From positions 1 through 11,823 of the forward strand of contig JAODMX010000465.1 in the NCBI GenBank assembly GCA_025464735.1: 11,823 nucleotides of DNA, read 5' to 3'. Both the position numbers and the translations under genes were made by a program. How positions within the stretch are numbered: position 1 is the first letter of the stretch; the number at the start of each line of letters is the position of its first letter. The notes beneath the pieces were generated by a model that worked only from the letters and a program-made list of their open reading frames with translations, made no database searches and was not told the DNA's origin. Source of the DNA: Frondihabitans sp. Lineage in GTDB: Bacteria; Actinomycetota; Actinomycetes; Actinomycetales; Microbacteriaceae. Below, piece by piece: positions 6,744 through 11,823 of this stretch.

Positions 6744-8449
6744 CTGCGCCCGCCGCCGCGCCCGGGCCTGCCGCGTCTGCGCCCGCCGCCGGGCCGTCCG
6801 TCGCTCGCCATGGCAAGCGGGTCGTCATCATCGGCGGCGGCATCTCGGGGCTCGCCTCAGCGGCGCTCCTCGCCCGCGAAGGCCACGAGGTGACTGTCTT
6901 CGAAAAGGGCTCCGCGGTCGGGGGGCGTGCCGGATCCTGGGAGTCCGAGGGTTTCCGCTTCGACCTCGGCCCGAGCTGGTACCTCATGCCCGAGGTGTTC
7001 GACCACTGGTTCCGCCTGATGGGGACCTCGGCGGCCGAGCAGCTCGACCTCGTGTCGCTCGACCCCGGCTACCGGGTGTTCTTCGAGGGCGTGCCGGGGC
7101 CTCTCGACGTGCCGCACGGACTCGAGGAGAACGTCGCCCTCTTCGACTCGATCGAACCCGGGTCGGGGCCGAGGATCCGCGACTATCTCGCGTCGTCTCG
7201 CGACACCTACGACATGGCGAAGAAGCGGTTCCTCTACACGTCGTTCCGCAGCTGGCGCCCGTTGCTGCGCCGCGATGTGGTGACGCGACTTCCGACCCTG
7301 GCCCGGTTGCTGGTGCAAGACCTCTCTTCCCTCGTCGCGCGGACTGTCAGTGATCGGCGGCTCGCGCAGATCCTCGGCTATCCGGCCGTCTTCCTCGGGT
7401 CGTCGCCGTACGAGACGCCGAGCATGTACCACCTCATGTCGACGCTCGATCTCGACGACGGCGTGCTCTACCCGCAGGGTGGGCTGACCACCGTGATCGA
7501 GCGAATCGCCGCGCTGGCGGTCGATGCCGGTGTGACGATCGTCACGAACGCGACCGTGACCTCGATCCGGACGACCTCCGGGCGGCATCCGCGGGCGACC
7601 GGCGTCGACTGGGTCGCGCGTGACGGCCTCGCCCGCGCGCAGGTCGCCGACATCGTGGTGTCGGCCGCAGACCTCCACCACACCGAGACCGTGCTGCTGC
7701 CGCGGGAGTTGCAGACGTATGGCGAGTCGTACTGGGCGGGCCGCAACCCGGGGCCGTCGGCATTACTGATGTACCTCGGGGTGTCGGGCGAGCTTCCGCA
7801 GCTCGAGCACCACACGCTGCTCTTCTCCCGCGACTGGCGGGACAACTTCGGGCGGATCTTCGGGCCGTCCAAGAGCATCCCCGAGCCTCCGTCCCTCTAC
7901 GTCTGCAAGCCGTCCGTCGTCGACCCGTCGACGGCGCCGCCGGGGCAGACGAACCTCTTCGTGCTGGTGCCACTGCCGGCCGACCCTTCGCTCGGGCTTG
8001 GGTCGATTCCCGCGGGCGACTCGTCACGCGTTGGTAATTCATGTTCCACCGTTCTCGAGCGTCTCGGCGACGCCGTCGTTCAGCAGATCGCGGAGTGGGC
8101 CGACATCCCAGACCTGAATTCTCGAATCGTGCTGCGCCGCACCCGTGGCCCCCAGGACTTCGTCGACGACTACAACTCCTGGTCAGGCAGCATGCTCGGG
8201 CCGGCCCACACCCTGGCGCAGAGCGCGATGTTCCGCGCGGGCAACGTCTCGAAGAAGGTCCGCGGCCTTTACTACGTCGGCGGCTCGGTCCGGCCGGGCA
8301 TCGGCTTGCCGATGTGCCTCATCAGCGCCGAGGTGCTGCTCAAGAACCTCCGCGGCGACACGAGCACGGAGCCGTTGCCCGAGCCTGCGTCGCTCCCGAC
8401 TACCTCGTCGACTCCGGCCGCTCGAGCCGCTCCAGCCACTCGAGCCTGA
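6740..8449 (+). CDS. crtI: Phytoene desaturase (phytoene to lycopene)
   Basis: This FAD-dependent, membrane-associated desaturase would convert phytoene through successive dehydrogenations to lycopene. The start is GTG, overlapping the crtB stop as GTGA; the frame is open further upstream inside crtB, but that part is a shadow of crtB. The 569-residue protein has an Ala/Pro-rich tail of about 24 residues before the dinucleotide-binding fold VVIIGGGISGLASA (Gly32, Gly34, Gly37), Glu55 (VFEKG), then GGRAGSWESEGFRFDLGPSW. The C-terminal FAD/substrate motif is YYVGGSVRPGIGLPMCLIS, matching the carotenoid-desaturase signature. The last roughly 25 residues (from TEPLPEP) are low complexity and look dispensable. 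Adjacent genes for cyclases and an elongase make lycopene the likely product. No close upstream Shine-Dalgarno is seen, so translation probably depends on coupling from crtB. Confidence 0.94.
   Translation: MTAPAAAPGPAASAPAAGPSVARHGKRVVIIGGGISGLASAALLAREGHEVTVFEKGSAVGGRAGSWESEGFRFDLGPSWYLMPEVFDHWFRLMGTSAAEQLDLVSLDPGYRVFFEGVPGPLDVPHGLEENVALFDSIEPGSGPRIRDYLASSRDTYDMAKKRFLYTSFRSWRPLLRRDVVTRLPTLARLLVQDLSSLVARTVSDRRLAQILGYPAVFLGSSPYETPSMYHLMSTLDLDDGVLYPQGGLTTVIERIAALAVDAGVTIVTNATVTSIRTTSGRHPRATGVDWVARDGLARAQVADIVVSAADLHHTETVLLPRELQTYGESYWAGRNPGPSALLMYLGVSGELPQLEHHTLLFSRDWRDNFGRIFGPSKSIPEPPSLYVCKPSVVDPSTAPPGQTNLFVLVPLPADPSLGLGSIPAGDSSRVGNSCSTVLERLGDAVVQQIAEWADIPDLNSRIVLRRTRGPQDFVDDYNSWSGSMLGPAHTLAQSAMFRAGNVSKKVRGLYYVGGSVRPGIGLPMCLISAEVLLKNLRGDTSTEPLPEPASLPTTSSTPAARAAPATRA
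8421..8446 (+). repeat. CTCGAGCC direct repeat at the crtI 3' end
   Basis: CTCGAGCC occurs at 8421-8428 and again at 8439-8446, just before the crtI stop. Because CTCGAG is self-complementary, the two copies can also pair as a 6-bp stem with a 12-nt loop. This lies in the low-complexity C-terminal codons of crtI and shortly before the crtYe start. It may reflect simple-sequence drift rather than function. Confidence 0.4.
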
Positions 8450-8461
8450 GTTCTCGACGTC

Positions 8462-8848
8462 GTGGGCATCCTCTACCTCCTCGGCCTCCTGGTCGCCCTG
8501 ACCGGGATGGTCGTTCTCGACCGCCGCTTCCGGCTGTTCTTCTGGCGAGACTGGCGCCGAGCCGTCGTCGTGCTCCCGGTCGGCATCGCGTTCTTCCTGG
8601 TCTGGGACCTCGCGGGCATCGGATTCGGCATCTTCTTCCGCGGCGAGACCGCGTTCATGACAGGGATCCAGGTCGCGCCGGAGCTCCCGCTCGAGGAGCC
8701 GTTCTTCCTCGCCCTGCTCTGCTACCTCACGATGAACCTGCTCGCGGGCATGCCGCTCGTCGTCGCGACGCTCGCAGCGCTCGGCGCGCGCACGGGCCGC
8801 GCGCCGTCGTCGGCAACTCAGGCTCCACGGGACGGAGCCGACTCGTGA
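8462..8848 (+). CDS. crtYe: C50 carotenoid cyclase subunit, CrtYe-type
   Basis: This is a small integral-membrane subunit of the heterodimeric lycopene/C50 carotenoid cyclase (lycopene_cyc_dom family). The 128-residue protein has about three membrane helices: about 2-18, 34-57 and 81-106. Between the first two lies LDRRFRLFFWRDWRR, then FFRGETAFMTG and the conserved PLEEPFFLALLCY (76-88). It ends in a short polar tail. It works with CrtYf to form the rings on the elongated C50 chain; the ring type (epsilon, beta or gamma) cannot be read from motifs. The start is taken as GTG because the crtI TGA is in the same frame 12 nt upstream and no other start codon lies between. Its Shine-Dalgarno is poor, suggesting translational reinitiation after crtI. 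Confidence 0.9.
   Translation: MGILYLLGLLVALTGMVVLDRRFRLFFWRDWRRAVVVLPVGIAFFLVWDLAGIGFGIFFRGETAFMTGIQVAPELPLEEPFFLALLCYLTMNLLAGMPLVVATLAALGARTGRAPSSATQAPRDGADS
8821..8839 (+). promoter_or_regulatory. Hairpin sequestering the crtYf ribosome-binding site
   Basis: GGCTCC (8821-8826) and GGAGCC (8834-8839) form a perfect 6-bp stem with a 7-nt loop. The right arm contains GGAG (8834-8837), the only good Shine-Dalgarno for crtYf, 7 nt before its GTG. The hairpin lies in the last codons of crtYe, so a ribosome finishing crtYe would melt it, making crtYf translation depend on crtYe. The structure is read directly from the sequence; the function is inferred. Confidence 0.5.
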
Positions 8849-9186
8849 CCTACTGGGCGCTCAACGCGATCTTCCTCGCGATCGCCGTGGCAGTGGGCAT
8901 CGCAGCCCTCGTGGTCGCGAGACGTCGGCGCGAGCCGCGAAGGCGCCTGCACGCTGGATCCTGCATTGTCAGCGTGGTCGTCCTCCTCGTCATGACCGCC
9001 GTCTTTGACAACGTCATGATCGGCATCGGCCTTGTCGGCTACGACCCGGCCAAGATCAGCCATGTCTTCGTCGGCATCGCGCCTCTGGAAGACTTCTCCT
9101 ATTCGGTGGCGGCCCTCATCCTGCTGCCGTCGCTGTGGGTGCTGCTCGGCACCCGTCGACGCGAAGCAGGCGAGGAGGAACGATGA
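8845..9186 (+). CDS. crtYf: C50 carotenoid cyclase subunit, CrtYf-type
   Basis: This is the second small membrane subunit of the heterodimeric carotenoid cyclase. The 113-residue protein starts with the family-typical MTYWALNAIFLAIA helix. It then has a basic loop (ARRRREPRRR), a second helix ending in FDNVMIGIGLVGYD (about 54-67), the conserved GIAPLEDFSY (about 77-86, Glu82/Asp83) and a third helix. The GTG start overlaps the crtYe stop (GTGA); the frame stays open upstream inside crtI/crtYe but is not coding there. The stop overlaps the crtEb ATG. Together with CrtYe it should cyclise the C50 intermediate (flavuxanthin-like) to a decaprenoxanthin-, sarcinaxanthin- or C.p.450-type product. 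Confidence 0.91.
   Translation: MTYWALNAIFLAIAVAVGIAALVVARRRREPRRRLHAGSCIVSVVVLLVMTAVFDNVMIGIGLVGYDPAKISHVFVGIAPLEDFSYSVAALILLPSLWVLLGTRRREAGEEER
9173..9178 (+). promoter_or_regulatory. Shine-Dalgarno of crtEb
   Basis: A perfect AGGAGG lies 4 nt before the ATG at 9183. It fixes that ATG as the crtEb start rather than the earlier in-frame GTG at 9135, which would add an unlikely MGAARHPSTRSRR extension inside crtYf. Confidence 0.8.
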
Positions 9187-10178
9187 CGACGAACTCCGCA
9201 GCCGCATCGCTGCGCGCGCTCTTCGTCGTCTCGCGTCCGCTCAGCTGGATCAACACGGCGTTCCCGTTCGCGGCGGCGTACATCCTCGGGCAGGCCGGGA
9301 CGACTTTCAACGGCGACTTCGCCTACGTGTCAGGAGCCGGTAGCGAGACCTCGAGCAGCGCGATGAGCTCGGTTTTGACCCTCAACACCGGCGCCTTCCA
9401 CTTCTCCAGCGTCGACTGGCTCGTCGCGATCGTCGGCATCGTCTACTTCCTCATCCCGTACAACCTCGCCATGTATGGCATCAACGACGTCTTCGACTAC
9501 GAGAGCGACCTCCGGAACCCTCGCAAGGGCGGAGTCGAGGGCGCCATGCTCGACCGGAGCTTCCATCGGACCATCCTGACGGCCGTGGTGGCGACCAACG
9601 TCCCGTTCCTGATCTTCTTCGTCCTGGTCGGCGACCCGCTCAGCTGGCTCATCCTCGGCATCAGCGTTTTCGCCGTCGTCGCCTATTCGCTGCAGGGTCT
9701 GCGCTTCAAGGAGCGGCCGCTCCTCGATTCGATCACCTCCAGCACGCATTTCGTCAGCCCTGCCGTCGTCGGATTCGTGCTCGCCGGGGTCGCCTTCACG
9801 CCGCAGTTGATCGCCATGCTGGCGGCTTTCTTCCTCTGGGGAATGGCCAGCCACGCCTTCGGGGCGGTTCAGGATGTCGTGGCCGACCGCGAGGGCGATA
9901 TCGCGTCGATCGCGACGGTCATCGGCGCCCGCCGCACCGTTCGCCTCTCCGCGGCCGCCTACGTCCTCGCGGGGGTCCTGATGCTTTTCACCGTCTGGCC
10001 CGGCCCGCTCGCGGCGATCCTCGTGATCTCCTACGTCGCCACGGTGGCGCCGTGGTGGAACGTCTCCGACGCCGTCGCCGCAGGCGCGAACCGCGGCTGG
10101 AAGCGGTTCCTCCTCCTCAACTACCTCAGCGGTTTTCTCACCACGGCTCTCCTGATCTGGTGGGTTGTCAGGGCGTGA
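9183..10178 (+). CDS. crtEb: Lycopene elongase (UbiA-family prenyltransferase)
   Basis: This integral-membrane prenyltransferase would add DMAPP-derived C5 units to the ends of lycopene, giving the C50 skeleton. The 331-residue protein has the UbiA first Asp-rich motif in YGINDVFDYESD (Asp102, Asp105, Asp109) followed by RNPRKGGVEGA, as in lycopene elongases. The second motif is in AVQDVVADREGDI (Asp231, Asp235, Asp239). About eight or nine membrane helices are apparent. Between helix 1 (FPFAAAYILG) and helix 2 (VDWLVAIVGIVYFL) there is a Ser/Thr/Gly-rich stretch of about 35 residues (about 40-76) that seems longer than the short loop I recall for the Corynebacterium CrtEb protein. The ATG overlaps the crtYf stop and has a perfect AGGAGG. 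It is the last gene of the crt operon. Confidence 0.92.
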   Translation: MTTNSAAASLRALFVVSRPLSWINTAFPFAAAYILGQAGTTFNGDFAYVSGAGSETSSSAMSSVLTLNTGAFHFSSVDWLVAIVGIVYFLIPYNLAMYGINDVFDYESDLRNPRKGGVEGAMLDRSFHRTILTAVVATNVPFLIFFVLVGDPLSWLILGISVFAVVAYSLQGLRFKERPLLDSITSSTHFVSPAVVGFVLAGVAFTPQLIAMLAAFFLWGMASHAFGAVQDVVADREGDIASIATVIGARRTVRLSAAAYVLAGVLMLFTVWPGPLAAILVISYVATVAPWWNVSDAVAAGANRGWKRFLLLNYLSGFLTTALLIWWVVRA

Positions 10179-10185
10179 GCGCTCA

Positions 10186-10204
10186 GGATCCGTCCCCCGG
10201 ATCC
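10186..10204 (+). terminator. Stem-loop after crtEb
   Basis: GGATCCG (10186-10192), a 5-nt loop TCCCC, and CGGATCC (10198-10204) form a perfect 7-bp hairpin 7 nt after the crtEb stop. No T-tract follows (the next bases are CGTGCACGG), so it would be a non-canonical terminator or an mRNA 3'-end stabiliser. Its place directly after the last crt gene and before an unrelated set of genes supports a role in ending the operon. Confidence 0.4.
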
Positions 10205-10287
10205 CGTGCACGGCCCGCGTATTTGGTCGCAGAACGCCCTGATGTGCCAACGTGGGTCTTCCACCGATCAAACTCAAGGAGAGTCCC
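10205..10287 (+). promoter_or_regulatory. Leader region of the ytxH-like operon
   Basis: This short region should hold the promoter for the downstream membrane-protein cassette, but no convincing -35/-10 pair was found. GGGTCT at 10254-10259 faintly resembles the -10 of actinobacterial stress sigma factors (GGGTAT/C), without a matching GTTT 14-16 bp upstream. An AAGGAGA Shine-Dalgarno (10276-10282) is clear, 5 nt before the ATG at 10288. It selects this start over an in-frame ATG at 10252. Confidence 0.35.
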
Positions 10288-10563
10288 ATGAAAGGCAAGA
10301 TCCTGTTCGTCGCCGGTCTCGCAGCCGGATACGTCGTGGGTGCCCGAGCGGGCCGCCAGTCGTACGAGCGCATCAAGAGCCGCGCCGAGAGCGTCTGGCA
10401 CGACCCGAACGTTCAGAAGGGTGTGACCAAGGCCGAAGATTTCGTCGTCGAGAAGGCGCCGATCGTCGGCAAGAAGATCACGGAGTCCGCGCAGGATGCT
10501 GCCCACGCGGCCACCGAGAAGGTCAAGTCGGCCACCTCCAAGGCCAACCCGGCGTCGTCGTAG
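10288..10563 (+). CDS. YtxH-like small membrane-anchored protein
   Basis: This is a 91-residue protein with a single N-terminal hydrophobic, Gly-rich segment (ILFVAGLAAGYVVGARAGR, about 5-23), followed by a charged, helical, Lys/Ala-rich tail with a coiled-coil character and many Glu/Lys pairs. This layout is that of YtxH-domain proteins, which are small, membrane-anchored and of unknown function, some linked to general stress in Bacillus. The ATG is chosen for its AAGGAGA Shine-Dalgarno 5 nt upstream. The TAG stop is immediately followed, in the same frame, by the next gene's ATG. It is probably the first gene of a four-gene membrane cassette. Domain assignment is by pattern and only moderately sure. 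Confidence 0.8.
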   Translation: MKGKILFVAGLAAGYVVGARAGRQSYERIKSRAESVWHDPNVQKGVTKAEDFVVEKAPIVGKKITESAQDAAHAATEKVKSATSKANPASS

Positions 10564-11013
10564 ATGGTCTCGTTGAGCGGCCTGCTGGGCGGCGGGTCAG
10601 ATCAGGAGCCGGGGGAGCGTCGCTCTCTCGGGAGCCTCCTGGCGTCCCTGCCCGATCTCATCTCGCGGATCATCCGGGGCGAGATCGAATCGGCCAAGGC
10701 CGAACTTCTGGCGAAGCTCAAGAAGGCCGGAATCGGCCTCGGCTTCCTCGTGGGGGCGGCGGTCTTCGGGTTCATCCTGCTCGAGGTTCTGATCGCCGCA
10801 GCCGTACTGGGAACAGCCACCGTCTTCCCCGCCTGGCTGGCCGCCCTCCTGGTCGGTGCCGCGCTGCTCGTGGTCACGGCGGTCCTGGCTCTGATCGGCG
10901 TCCGGATCCTGAAGCGCGAGGTTCCACCGGTCCCGAAAGAGACGATCGCCACCGTCAAGAACGACATCACTGCTGTGAAGGGAGAGGCCCACGATGAGCC
11001 CGAAAGCCTCTGA
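10564..11013 (+). CDS. Phage holin family protein (Phage_holin_3_6-like)
   Basis: This is a 149-residue membrane protein with an amphipathic N-terminal region (SLGSLLASLPDLISRIIRGE, about 21-40), a charged ESAKAELLAKLKKAG segment, and two strong hydrophobic helices (about 57-83 and 88-115). It ends in the tail PPVPKETIATVKNDITAVKG (about 121-140), which is characteristic of the actinobacterial holin-superfamily proteins (PF07332-like). Despite the name these are chromosomal proteins of unknown function, and no phage genes occur here. The ATG directly abuts the upstream TAG in the same frame, so the start can only be here or further in. There is no strong Shine-Dalgarno, so it is likely translated by reinitiation. 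It overlaps the DUF3618 gene by 20 nt. Confidence 0.85.
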   Translation: MVSLSGLLGGGSDQEPGERRSLGSLLASLPDLISRIIRGEIESAKAELLAKLKKAGIGLGFLVGAAVFGFILLEVLIAAAVLGTATVFPAWLAALLVGAALLVVTAVLALIGVRILKREVPPVPKETIATVKNDITAVKGEAHDEPESL

Positions 11014-11251
11014 CGAGGGATCGACCGGCGATGCTCGCAAGGACGTCGAGCGCGCTCGCGCCGAGTTCGCCGAGACCCTGGATGAGATCGAGAACCGCCT
11101 CAACCCGCGGATCCAGGCCCGGCGCGCCCAGGCGTCGATCAAGCGGCGTTTCGAACGCGACCCCAGAGTCCTTGGTGCGGCCGCCGTCGGTGCCGCCGCT
11201 CTGGCAGCCACCATTGCCGGCGTGGCCAGGATCGCGTCCAGAAGACGGTGA
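10994..11251 (+). CDS. DUF3618 family protein
   Basis: This is an 85-residue protein with the DUF3618 pattern: an acidic/basic N-terminal helix VERARAEFAETLDEIENRLNP (about 18-38), a basic linker (RRAQASIKRRFERDP) and a C-terminal hydrophobic helix (VLGAAAVGAAALAATIAGVA) ending in basic residues. It is likely a membrane-anchored helical protein; function is unknown for the family. The ATG has GGGAGAGG upstream and lies 20 nt inside the preceding gene. The stop TGA is followed 9 nt later by the GTG of the next gene. Actinobacterial DUF3618 genes are often found with holin-family and YtxH genes, as here. Confidence 0.85.
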   Translation: MSPKASDEGSTGDARKDVERARAEFAETLDEIENRLNPRIQARRAQASIKRRFERDPRVLGAAAVGAAALAATIAGVARIASRRR

Positions 11252-11260
11252 GGTGACGCA

Positions 11261-11823
11261 GTGACGTCGAGGTCGGCTGCGCAGGTCACGAAGGATCCCG
11301 CCACCATCACTTGGGCGTCCACGTTCACGAAGACGCTGCGCGAGTTCTCGAACGACAACTGCACCGACCTGGCGGCTGCCTTGACCTATTTCGCGGTGCA
11401 GGCGATCTTCCCCGCGCTGCTGGCGATCGTCTCGGTGCTCGGCGTCTTCGGGCAGGCCGAAGCGACCACGCACGCGGTGCTGAAACTCGTCGGCGAGTTC
11501 GCCTCGCCCAGCATCGCGGACGGGATCCGGGGACCGATCGAAGCGCTGACCAAGTCACCGGCCGCGGGCATCACCTTCGTCGTCGGTGTCCTCGGCGCCC
11601 TCTGGTCGGCTTCCGGCTACGTCGGTGCGTTCGGTCGCGCCACGAACCGGATCTACGACCGCACCGAGGGGCGCCCGATCTGGAAATTGCGTCCGACGAA
11701 CCTGTTTGTCACCGTCGTCACGGTCGTGCTCGTCGTCGTCGCCTCGCTCATCCTCGTTCTGAGCGGCGGCATCGCTCAGTCCGTCGGCGACGTGATCGGC
11801 CTCGGCAGCGTCACCGTGACCGT
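11261..11823 (+). CDS. YihY/virulence factor BrkB family membrane protein (3' partial)
   Basis: The frame from GTG 11261 stays open to the window edge, giving 187 codons plus two bases, so the 3' end is cut. The translated part has the family's early motif NDNCTDLAAALTYFAVQAIFPALLA (quoted in two parts: NDNCTDLAAALTYF and AVQAIFPALLA, about 31-55). Next comes WSASGYVGAFGRATNRIY and a third hydrophobic block VTVVTVVLVVVASLILVLSG. These match YihY/BrkB (formerly mis-named RNase BN) proteins, multi-pass inner-membrane proteins of uncertain role. The 5' extension of about 20 residues is polar. A GGTGAGGTGA purine-rich stretch before the GTG could act as ribosome-binding site. It is the fourth gene of the membrane cassette, 9 nt after DUF3618. 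Confidence 0.87.
   Translation, partial: MTSRSAAQVTKDPATITWASTFTKTLREFSNDNCTDLAAALTYFAVQAIFPALLAIVSVLGVFGQAEATTHAVLKLVGEFASPSIADGIRGPIEALTKSPAAGITFVVGVLGALWSASGYVGAFGRATNRIYDRTEGRPIWKLRPTNLFVTVVTVVLVVVASLILVLSGGIAQSVGDVIGLGSVTVT

Noticed and set aside
8041..8844. Upstream extension of the crtYf frame, starting at ATG 8041
   Set aside because: It runs through crtI and crtYe out of frame, with Arg-rich translation. The family start MTYWALN is at the GTG 8845.
10254..10259. GGGTCT as a SigB/SigF-type -10 box
   Set aside because: It lacks the GTTT-like -35 at the expected 14-16 bp spacing, so the match is too weak to call as a promoter.
9330..10376. 348-codon frame on the - strand over crtEb
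   Set aside because: Its translation is Asp/Glu/Arg/Gly-rich without hydrophobic or domain pattern, whereas crtEb on the + strand has UbiA motifs.
10564..11013. Prophage, suggested by the phage-holin family gene
   Set aside because: No endolysin, structural, integrase or attachment-site features are near. The holin-like family here is a common chromosomal membrane protein in actinobacteria.
1..11823. tRNA, rRNA, CRISPR arrays, insertion sequences
   Set aside because: None were seen. Intergenic space is short and holds no tRNA-like cloverleaf, repeat-spacer pattern or transposase.

Overview
This window comes from a high-GC Gram-positive actinobacterium. The best guess is a member of the Microbacteriaceae (order Micrococcales). 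The reasons are the strong G/C bias at third codon positions, frequent GTG starts, densely overlapping ATGA/GTGA gene junctions and, above all, a C50-carotenoid gene set (crtB, crtI, two small crtY-type cyclase subunits and a lycopene elongase) with an adjacent Nudix-type idi. This lineage call rests on gene content and was not tested by a database search.

Layout: (1) Positions 1-5133 on the + strand are the 3' part of a peptide-import operon. It holds a 5'-truncated DppB/OppB-type permease, a DppC/OppC-type permease, DppD- and DppF-type ATPases, and an M24B aminopeptidase P family metallopeptidase. Every junction is a 4-nt ATGA overlap. The solute-binding protein is not in view and presumably lies upstream. 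(2) Positions 5134-5186 are a short convergent spacer with a GC hairpin. (3) Positions 5187-5759 on the - strand are idi (IPP isomerase). (4) Positions 5760-5864 form the divergent idi/crtB intergenic region, which contains a 29-codon ORF whose stop overlaps the crtB start. (5) Positions 5865-10178 on the + strand are crtB-crtI-crtYe-crtYf-crtEb. (6) Positions 10179-10287 are a spacer with a perfect stem-loop. (7) Positions 10288 to the end are a membrane-protein cassette: a YtxH-like protein, a phage-holin-family (Phage_holin_3_6-like) protein, a DUF3618 protein, and the start of a YihY/BrkB-family membrane protein cut by the window edge.

How the genes work together: the transporter and aminopeptidase would import short peptides and trim Xaa-Pro bonds in the cytosol. 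Idi balances IPP and DMAPP. CrtB makes phytoene from GGPP, CrtI desaturates it to lycopene, CrtEb adds a C5 unit to each end (C50), and the CrtYe/CrtYf pair cyclises the ends to a decaprenoxanthin-, sarcinaxanthin- or C.p.450-like pigment. The GGPP synthase gene crtE, which commonly starts such clusters, is absent from the window. The last four genes encode small membrane-associated proteins that commonly occur together in actinobacteria, with no established pathway.

Most of the window is recognisable biology. No clearly new system is evident. The observations most worth a second look are the missing crtE with a coupled micro-ORF in its place, a hairpin that would hide the crtYf ribosome-binding site, and a Ser/Gly-rich insertion in the lycopene elongase.
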